Shown here: positions 14,496-27,070 of the stretch, piece by piece
Position numbering within the stretch: the stretch's first letter is position 1
How the letters are laid out: each line of letters starts with the position of its first letter
Source of the DNA: PRO6 sp049646625
GTDB taxonomy: Bacteria > Pseudomonadota > Alphaproteobacteria > Rhizobiales > Xanthobacteraceae
Reading direction: 5' to 3'
NCBI GenBank assembly: GCA_049646625.1
Contig: JBARWE010000201.1
Span: 1 to 29,582, forward strand
DNA: 29,582 nucleotides
The notes under the pieces: generated by a model
Seen by the model: only the letters and a program-made list of their open reading frames with translations
The model's database searches: none
Told to the model about the DNA's origin: nothing
Translations under genes and position numbers: made by a program

Positions 14496-17348
14496 CTACG
14501 AGTGCGCCTTCAGCGCTTTGTCGAAGGCGGCGCCGAGCGTGGCGAGGCCGCCTTCGACATCGCCGGCGAGGTGGATATGCAGCGCGCGCCGGCCGCGCTC
14601 GATGAGAGCGGTGAAATCGCCGCGCGCCTGCGCCGCCTCGATCACGCCGAAGCTGGCTTTCTGGCCGGGAATAGCAAGGTCCGGCTCGTTGTCGGTGGTG
14701 ATCTGGAAGAACACGCCGCTGTTCGGGCCGCCCTTGTGCGCCTGCCCGGTGGAATGCAGGAAGCGCGGGCCGAAGCCGACGGTGGTTGCGGCGCGGGTCG
14801 CATCGCGCAGCGGCAGGCGGATGTGCTGCAGGGCGTCGCTGTTGGCCTCGTTGCGGGCGAGGTAGGCCAGGATGGCGATGTAGTCGCCGTCCGAGACGCG
14901 GGACAGGTGCGCGCGCACCCACGAGTCGAGGCTGCCGTCGGCGCCGGCCTTGCGCAGCGCCGTGGCGTTGGCCGTGTCGGTGAAGACGGCGAAGCCGTTG
15001 CCGCTCGCCACCGGCGCCTCACTGGGCAGCGTGCCGCTCGCCTCGAACGCGGCGGTCAGTTCGCGCGCCTTCACCTTGGCGATTTCGACATCAGGCTGAT
15101 CGAACGGGTTGATGCCGAGCACGGCACCGGCGACGGCGGTGGCGAGTTGAAGGCGGAAGAACTCCTGCCCGATGTGGTCGGCCGATGTCATCACGATGTG
15201 CGCCACCGGATGACCGGCCGCTTCGAGCGCGGCCAGCGCCTTCGATTGCGTGTCGTCGTCCTCGGTTCGGATCGCGATGAAGAAGCGGTCGTTGCCGTAA
15301 ACGGCCGGGCTGCCGAGCGGCTCGCCGTCGACCGGGATCAGGCCCTTGCCGTTCTTGCCGGTGGATTCGGCGATGAGCTGCTCGGCCCAGGCACCGAGAT
15401 CAGCGATCTTCGGCGAGGCGACGATCGTCACCTTGTCGCGCCCGGCTCGACCGGCCAGCGCCATGGCGAGGCCAAGCTGCACGGCGGGATTGTGAGCGGG
15501 CGGCACGTCCGCCGCCGAGGCGCGCACCATTCGGCGCGTCGTTTCCAGAAACTGCCCGATGTCGATGCCGGCTGTCGCCGCCGGCACCAGACCGAACGGC
15601 GACAACACGGAGTAGCGGCCGCCGATCGTCGGGTTGCCGTGGAAGATATGGGTGAAACCCTGTTCCTTGGCTATCTTCTCAAGCGACGAGCCGGGGTCGG
15701 TGACGGCGACGAAATGCGAGCCGGCGAGGTTGTCGCCGATCGCCGCACTGACGCCAGCGAAGAAATAATCCTTCAGCCGGTTGGGTTCGATGGTGCCGCC
15801 CGACTTGCTGGAGACGATGAACAGCGTTTTGGCGATATCGATCGCCTGTTCCAGTGCGCGGATCTGTGCCGGATCGACGGAATCCAGCACGCGCAGCTTA
15901 GGGAAGCCGTCGGCGCGCGGGAAGGTCCTGGCCAGCACTTCGGGGCCGAGGCTCGATCCACCCATGCCGAGCACCACCGCGTCGGAAAAGCCTTCGCTGC
16001 GTACCCATTCGGCAAACGTCTCGTAGTCGACGATGTTGGGCGTTTCCTCGTCGGCGACATCGAGCCAGCCGAGCCAGGCATTCTCGTCGGTGCCGGTCCA
16101 CACCGACTTGTCGTGCTGCCACAGCCGCCGCACTTTTGCGTCCTTGCGCCACGCCTCGGCTTCATCGGCAACCGCCTTGGCGAGCGTGTCGCCGAGCGCA
16201 AGTGTTTGCCGGTCGATCCGCGCCCCGAGCAGCTTGAGGCGCTTGTCGGCGAGCGCGCCGAGTAGCTTGTCGGCGGCGTCCGCGAACAGCCGCACGCCGT
16301 CCGTGACCAGCGCCGCGGTGATGGCATCAAGCGAGATGCCGGCGGCGGCGAGATCGGCGAGCGTGCGGCGGGCGTCGTCGAGGCCGTCTTCCAGCGTCGC
16401 GCGCGGCATGCCGTGGTCGCGGAAAGCGTCGAGCGTCGCCGGCGGAATGGTGTTGACGGTTTGCGGGCCGACCAGTTCCTCGACATAGAGCACGTCGCTA
16501 TAGGCTTTGTTTTTGGTGCCGGTGCTGGCCCACAACAGCCGCTGCGGCTTGGCGCCCTTGGCGGCGAGCGCCTGCCAGCGTTCACTAGAGAACAGCGTCT
16601 TGAAATCCTGATAGGCGAGTTTGGCGTTGGCGATTGCCACCTTGCCCTTGAGCGCCTGCAACCGTTCGCGTTCGCCGCCGCTCGCCTTGGCAATCAGGGC
16701 GTCCAGTTCGGCATCGACCACGGAGTCGATACGGCTGACGAAAAAACTCGCGACGCTGGCGACATGCGACGGGTCGCCACCGTTGCCGACGAAGGTTTCC
16801 AGACCGGCAAGATAGGCTTCCGCTACTTGCCGGTAGACGCTTTGCGAGAACAACAGCGTGATATTGACGCTGATGCCCTTGGCGGTGAGCTGCTCGATGG
16901 CGGGCAGGCCCTCGGGTGTCGCCGGCACCTTGATCATCAGGTTCTTGCGATCGACATCGTGCCACAGCCGTTCGGCCTCGGCGATCGTCGCCTTGGTGTC
17001 ATGGGCGAGATAGGGCGAGACTTCGAGGCTGACGAAGCCGTCCGCGCCGTCAAGCTGGTCGTAGACCGGGCGCAGCACGTCGGCTGCCGCCTGGATGTCG
17101 GCCACGGCAAGCGATTCATAAAGGTCCGTGACGGTGCGGTCGCCACCGTCGAGAAGCTGCGCGATGGCGGTGTCGTATTCGTCGGAGCCGCCGATCGCCT
17201 TCTCGAAGATGGCCGGGTTGGAGGTGACGCCGCGCACCCCGTCCTCATCGATCAGCCGCTTGAGGCCGCCTGTTGCCGTGAAGCCGCGTGCAAGGAAGTC
17301 GAGCCAGACGGCCTGGTCGTGGGTTTGCAGTGCTTTGACAGGGTTCAT
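14496..17348 (-). CDS. tal-pgi: Bifunctional transaldolase/glucose-6-phosphate isomerase
   Basis: This 950-residue protein joins two sugar-phosphate enzymes. The transaldolase domain (about 1-370) has GVTSNPAIFEK near residues 40-50 and the Schiff-base lysine K140 in MIKVPAT. The phosphoglucose isomerase domain (about 400-945) has LGMGGSSLGPEVL near 460-472 and SKSGGTIEP at 514-522. Together they interconvert sedoheptulose 7-phosphate/glyceraldehyde 3-phosphate with fructose 6-phosphate, and fructose 6-phosphate with glucose 6-phosphate, so the fusion can recycle carbon back to Zwf. I chose ATG 17348 (CAAGG about six bases upstream); the extra 23 codons up to 17417 do not look like family sequence. 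It is a known fusion type in rhizobiales, so unusual but not new. It is first in the pentose-phosphate operon. Confidence 0.95.
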   Translation of the reverse strand: MNPVKALQTHDQAVWLDFLARGFTATGGLKRLIDEDGVRGVTSNPAIFEKAIGGSDEYDTAIAQLLDGGDRTVTDLYESLAVADIQAAADVLRPVYDQLDGADGFVSLEVSPYLAHDTKATIAEAERLWHDVDRKNLMIKVPATPEGLPAIEQLTAKGISVNITLLFSQSVYRQVAEAYLAGLETFVGNGGDPSHVASVASFFVSRIDSVVDAELDALIAKASGGERERLQALKGKVAIANAKLAYQDFKTLFSSERWQALAAKGAKPQRLLWASTGTKNKAYSDVLYVEELVGPQTVNTIPPATLDAFRDHGMPRATLEDGLDDARRTLADLAAAGISLDAITAALVTDGVRLFADAADKLLGALADKRLKLLGARIDRQTLALGDTLAKAVADEAEAWRKDAKVRRLWQHDKSVWTGTDENAWLGWLDVADEETPNIVDYETFAEWVRSEGFSDAVVLGMGGSSLGPEVLARTFPRADGFPKLRVLDSVDPAQIRALEQAIDIAKTLFIVSSKSGGTIEPNRLKDYFFAGVSAAIGDNLAGSHFVAVTDPGSSLEKIAKEQGFTHIFHGNPTIGGRYSVLSPFGLVPAATAGIDIGQFLETTRRMVRASAADVPPAHNPAVQLGLAMALAGRAGRDKVTIVASPKIADLGAWAEQLIAESTGKNGKGLIPVDGEPLGSPAVYGNDRFFIAIRTEDDDTQSKALAALEAAGHPVAHIVMTSADHIGQEFFRLQLATAVAGAVLGINPFDQPDVEIAKVKARELTAAFEASGTLPSEAPVASGNGFAVFTDTANATALRKAGADGSLDSWVRAHLSRVSDGDYIAILAYLARNEANSDALQHIRLPLRDATRAATTVGFGPRFLHSTGQAHKGGPNSGVFFQITTDNEPDLAIPGQKASFGVIEAAQARGDFTALIERGRRALHIHLAGDVEGGLATLGAAFDKALKAHS

Positions 17349-17736
17349 GATGCCTTGAAGCTCGATCGGGGTGGGTTTTTGGGGCGGTCGCTTATCCGGG
17401 CTGCCCTTGTGCGTCACATTCCGCGCCTTAGTTGAGCGGGCCGCGTGCGTGACGGGCGGATGCTACAGTATCTCTACCTCGGATGCAGCGTCGGGTTCCG
17501 AAAATTGTCCGTCACGATTCTGCGTCAGCCACGGCGTTGCGGCCGCTCGCCCGGCCGCATGTCCACAAGCCGTTGCGGCGGGTCGGTTGCGCGAGCCGGA
17601 TTTGTCGCAATAGTCGCGTTTCGCGGGGGAAGGGAACCGATTCTTTCGAGTCGGCACGACGTCCGCAGGGCCGTCCGGCCGGTCGATCCCGGGCGGCCCT
17701 TGCCATCCTGGCCGCGGATTGGCCCTGGTCGCGGCC
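17349..17736. other. Non-coding region between glgX and tal-pgi
   Basis: This 388-base gap separates two minus-strand operons. It should hold the end of the glgX transcript and the promoter of tal-pgi. I see a GC-rich inverted repeat at 17667-17700. A minus-strand GGAAC (17499-17495) is followed 16-17 bases on by GGTA/GTAG, which is not a convincing EcfG-type promoter. Short frames here are compositionally odd and have no domain resemblance. Confidence 0.6.
17667..17700 (-). terminator. Possible hairpin terminator after glgX
   Basis: AGGGCCG (17667-17673) and CGGCCCT (17694-17700) are perfectly complementary around a 20-base loop. The hairpin lies 37-70 bases past the glgX stop on the minus strand. 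No T-run follows it, so an intrinsic terminator is uncertain; it may only stabilise the transcript end. Confidence 0.25.
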
Positions 17737-19812
17737 TCACGTTTGGCCTGCGAAGGCCATGACGCTGCGGGCCGGTGCATCCATCACCGCGCCGGAGTCC
17801 TGCTCCACCGCCACCTCTGCCGTTTCCACCGTGCTCAGCACCTGGGTCCAGCGCCTGTAGTCCTGCATTTTCGGCAGTGTGAACGGAATTGCGTCCGGTG
17901 CCGCGTTCAGCACGATGAAGATCGGGGCATCGCCCGGCTCCAGCGGCCCCAGCACGAAGGCGAGAAAGCGCCCCTCGGGGAAATTCCAGTCGTGCTCGGC
18001 CATTTCGGTGGCGTCCGGCTTCAGCCAGAGCGCGCCGTAGGAGCCGTCGGCGCGGCGGCCATCAATCCAGCGCGGGCTGCGAAGTTGCGCGAAGTCGCGG
18101 CGTAGCGCCGTCAGCCGCCCGATCAGGCCGGTCAGGTCGTCACCGTTGCGGCCAAGGCCGTCCCATTTCACCCAGCCGATCTCGTTGTCCTGGCAATAGG
18201 CGTTGTTGTTGCCGTATTGCGTGTTGCCGACCTCGTCGCCAGCCAGGATCAGCGGCACCCCTTGCGCCAGCATGAGGCAGGCAAGCTGGTTGCGGCGCAA
18301 CTGGTGGCGTAAGCCCATGACGGCGGGATCGTCGCTCGGTCCCTCGTGGCCACAATTGACGCTGAGGTTGTCGTCGGCGCCGTCGCGATTGTCCTCGCCA
18401 TTGGCCTCGTTGTGCTTGGCCTCATAGCTCACGAGATCCATCAGTGTGAAACCGTCATGGACGGTGATGTGGTTGATGGAAGCGCGGGGGCGCCGGCCAT
18501 CGTGGTTGAACAGGTCGGCGGAAGCGGTCATGCGGGTCGAAACATCACCGATCAGATTGCCTTCGCCGGCCCAGAACCGCCGTAGCGTGGCGCGGTAGCG
18601 GTCGTTCCACTCCGACCACTGCGAGGGAAAGGCGCCGACCTGATAGCCGCCAAGCCCGAGATCCCACGGCTCGGCGATCATCTTGACGGAGGCGAGCACC
18701 GGGTCCTGCCGCACGGCGGTGAAGAATGGCGCGTTGCGTTCATAGCCGTTGGGGCCGCGTGCGAGCGTGGTGGCGAGGTCGAAGCGGAAGCCATCGACGT
18801 GGCACACCTCGACGAAGTAGCGCAGCGAGTCCATCACCATCTGCAACACGCGCGGGTGGCTTAAGTTGAGCGCATTGCCGGTGCCGGTGAAATCGTCGTA
18901 GTAGCGCGGGTTGTCGGGCTTGAGCCAGTAATAGGAGGCGTTGTCGATGCCACGGAACGACAACGTCGGCCCCATGTGGTTGCCTTCGGCAGTGTGGTTG
19001 TAGACGACATCGAGCAGCACCTCGATGCCGGCATCGTGCAGTCGCGCAACCGTGGTGCGGAAGGCATCGAGCGGCGCCTCCTGCGCGTAGCGTGCATCGG
19101 GGGCGAAGAAGGCCAGCGTGTTGTAGCCCCAGTAGTTCGACAGCCTCTTTTCCACTAGCGTGCGATCGTCGACGAAGCCGTGGATCGGCAGGAGTTCGAT
19201 GGTGGTGACGCCAAGCTGCTTGAAATGCGCGATCATCGCCGGCGAGGCCAGCGCCCGGTAGGTGCCGCGCAGGTGGGGGGGAACGTCGTCGCGCAGCACT
19301 GTCAGGCCCTTGACGTGCGCCTCATAGATGATCGTGTCTTCCCAGGCGATATGCGGCCGCGCCTCGTGACGCCCCCAGTTGAACATCTCATCGACCACCA
19401 CCGCTTTGCGCACGCCGCGAGCGTTGTCGCGCCGGTCGAAGGACAGGTCCTCGCGCGGGCTGCCTGTGCGGTAGCCGAAATGCGCGTCGCTCCACACCAT
19501 GCGGCCGGCGAGCCGTTTGGCGTAAGGATCGAGCAGCAGTTTGTGTGGATTGAAGCGATGGCCATGCTCGGGTGCATAGGGGCCATGGGCGCGGTAGCCG
19601 TAAAGCTGGCCGGGCGAGACGTCGTTCAGATAGCCGTGCCAGACGTCCTCGGTGCGTTCCGGCAGGGTGATGCGCTCCAGTTCGCGGCGACCATGCGCGT
19701 CGAACAGGCACAGTTCGACCCTCTCGGCATTAGCCGAGAACAGCGCGAAATTGGTGCCGCGCCCGTCCCAGGTGGCGCCGAGCCGGTGCGGGGTGCCCGC
19801 GGTCAGCCGCAT
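17737..19812 (-). CDS. glgX: Glycogen debranching enzyme GlgX (isoamylase type)
   Basis: This 691-residue GH13 enzyme hydrolyses alpha-1,6 branches of glycogen. An N-terminal CBM48 domain (WDGRGTNFALFSANAERVELCLFD, about 15-40) precedes the barrel. The catalytic residues are visible: D345 in GFRFDLATTLARG, E381 in AEPWDLG and D453 in VHDGFTLMDLVSYEAKHN. The length is usual (about 690-720). ATG 19812 is preferred to an in-frame TTG at 19818 because GGAG is eight bases before the ATG but only about two before the TTG. It starts two bases after the glgB stop and is last in the glgE operon, so branching and debranching enzymes are made together. Confidence 0.95.
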   Translation of the reverse strand: MRLTAGTPHRLGATWDGRGTNFALFSANAERVELCLFDAHGRRELERITLPERTEDVWHGYLNDVSPGQLYGYRAHGPYAPEHGHRFNPHKLLLDPYAKRLAGRMVWSDAHFGYRTGSPREDLSFDRRDNARGVRKAVVVDEMFNWGRHEARPHIAWEDTIIYEAHVKGLTVLRDDVPPHLRGTYRALASPAMIAHFKQLGVTTIELLPIHGFVDDRTLVEKRLSNYWGYNTLAFFAPDARYAQEAPLDAFRTTVARLHDAGIEVLLDVVYNHTAEGNHMGPTLSFRGIDNASYYWLKPDNPRYYDDFTGTGNALNLSHPRVLQMVMDSLRYFVEVCHVDGFRFDLATTLARGPNGYERNAPFFTAVRQDPVLASVKMIAEPWDLGLGGYQVGAFPSQWSEWNDRYRATLRRFWAGEGNLIGDVSTRMTASADLFNHDGRRPRASINHITVHDGFTLMDLVSYEAKHNEANGEDNRDGADDNLSVNCGHEGPSDDPAVMGLRHQLRRNQLACLMLAQGVPLILAGDEVGNTQYGNNNAYCQDNEIGWVKWDGLGRNGDDLTGLIGRLTALRRDFAQLRSPRWIDGRRADGSYGALWLKPDATEMAEHDWNFPEGRFLAFVLGPLEPGDAPIFIVLNAAPDAIPFTLPKMQDYRRWTQVLSTVETAEVAVEQDSGAVMDAPARSVMAFAGQT

Positions 19813-19814
19813 GG

Positions 19815-21673
19815 TCAAATCTCCGGGGTCAGAAACAGCGCTGCGAGCGGCGGTAGAGTCAGGGAAAGGTGCGGCACCGGCTCGTCGGTTGCGACCACCG
19901 CGCCGGCATTGCCGACATTGCTGCCGCCGTAGAGTGCGGAGTCGGAGTTAAGAACCTCGCGCCAGCGGCCTGCGAACGGCGCGCGCACCCGATAGTCGTG
20001 ATAGACGTTGGGCGAGAAGTTAACCGCGACGAGGCAGCGGGCGCGGCTGTCGTGTCCCTTGCGCTGCCAGACGAACACGTTGCGGTCGGCGTCGTCGGTG
20101 ACGAGCCACTCGAAGCCGCTCGCCTCGCAATCGCGTTCGTGCAGCGCCGGCGTGGCGCGATAAAGGTGGTTGAGATCGCGGATCAGCGCCTGGATGCCGG
20201 CGTGGCGCGGCTCATCGAGCAACGGCCAGTCGAGCGAGGTATCGTGATTCCATTCGCGCTGTTGCGCGAACTCGCCCCCCATGAACACCAGCTTCTTGCC
20301 AGGGTGGCCGAACATGAAGGCATAGTAGGCACGCAGATTCGCGAAGCGCTGCCAGTCGTCGCCGGGCATGCGGCCGAGGATCGAGCGCTTGCCATGCACG
20401 ACCTCATCGTGTGATAGCGGCAGGATGAAATTTTCCGAGAAGGCGTAACTCAGCCCGAACAGAATCTGGCCGTGGTGATATTTGCGGTGGATGGGGTCAC
20501 GGCCGATATAGTCGAGCGTGTCGTGCATCCAGCCCATGTTCCACTTGTAGCCGAAGCCGAGGCCGCCGCTCTCGGCCGGTTGCGATACCTGCGGCCACGC
20601 CGTCGATTCCTCGGCGATGGTGGTGGCGTTCGGAAAGAGGCCGAACACTTCGCGATTGAAGCGGCGCAGGAAGGCGATGGCTTCAAGGTTCTCGCGGCCG
20701 CCGTGTTTGTTGGGAATCCAGCCGCCGGCGGGGCGACTGTAGTCAAGATACAGCATCGAGGCCACGGCATCGACGCGCAGGCCGTCAGCGCCGTAGCGGT
20801 CGAGCCAGAACAGCGCGTTGGCGGCAAGAAAATTGGCAATCTCGGTGCGCCCGTAGTTATAGATCAGCGTATCCCAGTCGAGGTGGCGGCCCTGTAACGG
20901 ATTGTCGTGCTCGTAGAGCGCGGTGCCGTCGAAGCGCGCCAGCCCGTGCGGGTCGTCAGGAAAATGCCCCGGCACCCAGTCGATCAATACGCCCAGCCCC
21001 TCGCGGTGGCAGGCGTCGATCAGCGTCGCGAAATCCTGCGGCGGGCCGAACCGGCTGGTCGGCGCGAACAGTCCGGTCGGCTGATAGCCCCACGAACCGT
21101 CGAACGGGTGCTCGCTGACGGGGAGAAATTCCAGATGCGTGAAGCCGAGGTCGCGTGCGTAAGCCGGCAGCGTATCGGCAAGCTCTCGATAGCTCAGCCA
21201 GCGATTATCCTCGCCGCGTCGCCACGAGCCGAGATGCACCTCGTAGATCGAGATCGGTACATCGCGCGCATTGAGGCGGGGCGGCGTCGGGCGCGGCCGC
21301 GGCAGATGCGCCTCGTCGAAGATGACGGAAGCCGTCGCCGGCCGCAGTTCGGCGGCGAATGCGAGAGGATCAGCCTTCAGCGGCAGCAGTTGGCCGTCAG
21401 GTCCGGTGAGCGCGAACTTGTAACGCTGGCCTTGCTGCGCGCCGGCAACGAAGGTTTCCCAATAGCCGCTGTCGCGCCGACGCATCGGATCGCGCTGCCG
21501 ATCCCAGCCATTGAAGTCGCCGACCACGCTGACTTGCCTGGCATTGGGCGCGAACACGGCAAAACCGGTGCCGGCCACGCCATCGCGTTGCTCAGGGTGG
21601 GCGCCGAGCTTGTCGTAAAGCCGCTGGTGGCTGCCCTCGCCGAGCAGATAGAGATCGAAGTCGGATAGCGTCG

Positions 21674-21677
<4 letters not shown>
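19815..21677 (-). CDS. glgB: 1,4-alpha-glucan branching enzyme
   Basis: This 620-residue GH13 enzyme introduces alpha-1,6 branches into linear glucan. A single CBM48-like N-terminal domain (FAVFAPNARQVSVVGDFNGWD, about 38-60) precedes the barrel, so the extra N1 domain of longer GlgB proteins (about 730 residues) is missing. Catalytic residues are D303 in RVDAVASMLYLDYSR and the Glu of AEESTAWP (E356/E357), with LSHDEVVHGKRS supplying the transition-state Asp. ATG 21677 shares ATGA with the treS-mak stop. In GlgE pathways GlgB branches the glucan extended by GlgE, which fits this position. The upstream extension of the frame shadows the maltokinase end. Confidence 0.95.
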
Positions 21678-24961
<3,284 letters not shown>

Positions 24962-24972
24962 GGCGACTCCCT

Positions 24973-26943
24973 TCAGGCGAGGCAGCGCAAGAGCAGCGCG
25001 GGGTCTTGAAGCGGCTCGATGCGGACGCGGGCGCCGCCCCATTCCACCGGGTGGCGCTCCTGCGTGAGAATGTTTTCCAGCGCGGCGACGGGGCCGCGGC
25101 CACCGCCGGTCGCAATCTCGATGTCGCCCATCGGCAGCCACACCTCGCGCGGCTCAGGCGAGAGCGCGATGGCCACCACGATGGTGTCGCCGCCGCCGGC
25201 GGCCTGTTTCACGAACGCCGTGACGTTGCCGTCGTCGATAGCGAGGAAGCGTAGGCTGGCCGTCTGCTGCAATGCCGGATGGGCGCGGCGGGCGCGATTG
25301 ATCGCGGCGATGTAAGGTTTGATATTTCCTTCCTGATCCCAGTTGCGCACCTTGATCTCGTACTTTTCGGAATCGAGATATTCCTCCTTGCCCGGAATCG
25401 GCGTGTGCTCGATCAACTCAAACCCGTTATAGATGCCGTAGTTGCCCGACAGCATTGCGGCCAGCGCAAGGCGTGCCTTGAACAGCCACGGCTCGCCGCT
25501 TTGCAGGTGAAACGGCAGAATGTCCGGCGTGTTGGTGAAGAAGTTGGGGCGGTAGTAGTCGCGTTCGGGAAAGCCGGTCAGTTCGCGCAGGTAATCTTCG
25601 ATCTCCCACTTTCCGGTGCGCCAGGTGAAATAGGTGTAGGATTGCGTGAAGCCGCGCTTGGCCAGCGCCTTCATCGGCTTCGGCCGGGTGAACGCTTCCG
25701 ACAGGAAGATCACATCCGGGTGGCGCGCCTGCACCTCGTGGATCAGCCACTCCCAGAAGTCGAATGGTTTGGTATGCGGGTTATCGACACGGAAGATACG
25801 CACGTCCTGATCGATCCAGAACAGCACGATGTCGCGCAGCGCCCGCCACAGTGCCCGCACATCCGCGCATTCGAAGTCGGGATTGACGATGTCCTCGTAT
25901 TTCTTCGGCGGGTTTTCGGCGTAGCGCATCGAGCCGTCGGGCCGGCGCCTGAACCAGTCCGGGTGCTGTGACAGCCACGGATGGTCCGGCGAGCACTGCA
26001 CGGCGAAGTCGAGCGCCACCTCCATGTCGAGGGCGCGACAGGCCCTGACGAAATCGCGGAAGTCGTCGAGGGTGCCAAGCTCGGGGTGGATGGCGTCGTG
26101 GCCGCCTTCAGCATTGCCGATGGCGTAGGGGCTGCCGGGATCGCCGGGCGCGGCGGTCACCGCGTTGTTGCGGCCCTTGCGGTTGGTGCGCCCGATCGGG
26201 TGGATCGGCGTCAGGTAAACCACGTCGAACCCCATCGCCGCGATGTCGGGCAGGCGGGTGATGCAGTCGCGGAACGTGCCGTGCCGGTCCGGCATGGTGC
26301 CCTGGCTGCGTGGAAATATCTCGTACCAGGCACCATACCGCGCGCGAGGGCGGTCGATGACGAGGGGAAAGCCGCGCGTGCGCGTCAGGTCGGAGGCCGG
26401 CAGGCTGTCAGCCATGATGTCGGCGAGGTCGTCGGCGAGCAGAGCCGCGATATCGCCGCTCTTGAGAAAGGCATCGCGCCGGCGGGTGATCGCCGCGGCA
26501 GCCTCGCCGGTTGCTTGCGCCTGCGCGAGAAGCGCGGCGCCTTCGTGGGCGTCGAGCGTCACGTCGAGGCCGGCGTCCTGTTTCAATTGCGTACCGTGCC
26601 GCCAGCTCGCAAAGGCGTCGGTTCGCGCCTCGATGGCGTACTGGTAGCGCCCGATGGTGTCGGGCGTGAACGTCGCCGTCCAGCGGTCGTTGTCGTGGTG
26701 CCGCATCGGCGTGCGCTGCCAGTGGCCGTCGTCCTCGCGTCGCCACAGCAGCGTGGCGCGGGTGACGTCGTGGCCGCCGCGAAAAATATCGGCCCAGACT
26801 TCGATTGGTTCGCCGCCGATGCGTTTGACCGGAAAGCGGCCGCCATCGATCTGCGGATAGATGTCCTCGATGTGGAAAGGGCCGTGGATGGCGACGTCCT
26901 CGGCGACCTGAAGTGATTTGTTCACGGGCGGTATCATTGACAT
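24973..26943 (-). CDS. glgE: Alpha-1,4-glucan:maltose-1-phosphate maltosyltransferase
   Basis: This 656-residue GH13_3 enzyme transfers maltosyl units from maltose 1-phosphate to the non-reducing end of an alpha-1,4-glucan. The N-terminal domain has PIEVWADIFRGGHDVTRA, and the barrel shows RKGRNNAVTAAPGDPGSPYAIG in conserved pieces. Catalytic residues are D387 in FRVDNPHTKPFDFWEW and E416 in LSEAFTRPK; the 29-residue spacing equals that in Streptomyces GlgE (D394/E423). ATG 26943 opens the operon; a second in-frame ATG lies two codons in, but GGGGA upstream suits the first better. It is divergent from malQ across 127 bases. With TreS-Mak and GlgB next to it the pathway is complete from trehalose. 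Confidence 0.96.
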   Translation of the reverse strand: MSMIPPVNKSLQVAEDVAIHGPFHIEDIYPQIDGGRFPVKRIGGEPIEVWADIFRGGHDVTRATLLWRREDDGHWQRTPMRHHDNDRWTATFTPDTIGRYQYAIEARTDAFASWRHGTQLKQDAGLDVTLDAHEGAALLAQAQATGEAAAAITRRRDAFLKSGDIAALLADDLADIMADSLPASDLTRTRGFPLVIDRPRARYGAWYEIFPRSQGTMPDRHGTFRDCITRLPDIAAMGFDVVYLTPIHPIGRTNRKGRNNAVTAAPGDPGSPYAIGNAEGGHDAIHPELGTLDDFRDFVRACRALDMEVALDFAVQCSPDHPWLSQHPDWFRRRPDGSMRYAENPPKKYEDIVNPDFECADVRALWRALRDIVLFWIDQDVRIFRVDNPHTKPFDFWEWLIHEVQARHPDVIFLSEAFTRPKPMKALAKRGFTQSYTYFTWRTGKWEIEDYLRELTGFPERDYYRPNFFTNTPDILPFHLQSGEPWLFKARLALAAMLSGNYGIYNGFELIEHTPIPGKEEYLDSEKYEIKVRNWDQEGNIKPYIAAINRARRAHPALQQTASLRFLAIDDGNVTAFVKQAAGGGDTIVVAIALSPEPREVWLPMGDIEIATGGGRGPVAALENILTQERHPVEWGGARVRIEPLQDPALLLRCLA

Positions 26944-27013
26944 CGATAGAGGCGTCCCCGTTTTGTCGGCAAACCGAGACGTCAGGCGTTAAGGCAAGTC
27001 GACAGGCGCGCGA

Positions 27014-27044
27014 AAGTTCCCTACGGAACCGCAAGCGGGAACTT
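27014..27044. repeat. Overlapping inverted repeats in the glgE-malQ divergent gap
   Basis: AAGTTCCC (27014-27021) pairs perfectly with GGGAACTT (27037-27044) around a 15-base loop; outer GCGCGC blocks (27006-27011 and 27051-27056) could extend it. A competing short hairpin pairs GTTCC (27016-27020) with GGAAC (27025-27029). The two structures share the same 5' arm, so they exclude each other. The site is 27-57 bases before malQ and about 70-100 before glgE. It could be a double operator or a leader RNA structure. Confidence 0.5.
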
Positions 27045-27050
27045 GCCGTG
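27025..27050 (+). promoter_or_regulatory. Possible EcfG-type stress promoter before malQ
   Basis: GGAAC (27025-27029) is followed after 17 bases by CGTG (27047-27050). The alphaproteobacterial general stress sigma factor EcfG recognises GGAAC-N16/17-CGTT, so eight of nine bases match. A second GGAAC (27038-27042) is followed after 16 bases by CTTT. Trehalose genes are often under EcfG, but these boxes also form the inverted repeat, and the match may be chance. Confidence 0.25.
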
Positions 27051-27070
27051 GCGCGCGGCTTTGCCGTTTC

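Noticed and set aside
13902..16265. A 787-codon open frame on the plus strand across gnd and tal-pgi
   Set aside because: It is antisense to two strongly identified enzymes, has no domain resemblance and is rich in Arg, Ala and Gly, as expected from a GC-rich opposite strand. The same holds for other long antisense frames at 1640-2587, 3457-5058, 5497-6888, 11881-13572 and 27419-28891.
17474..17499. Minus-strand GGAAC with a possible -10 upstream of tal-pgi as an EcfG promoter
   Set aside because: At 16 or 17 bases spacing the second element reads GGTA or GTAG, only partly like CGTT.
17445..17860. Short frames on both strands in the glgX to tal-pgi gap
   Set aside because: Composition is typical of GC-rich non-coding DNA, several run into glgX in the wrong sense, and none has a ribosome site or domain resemblance.
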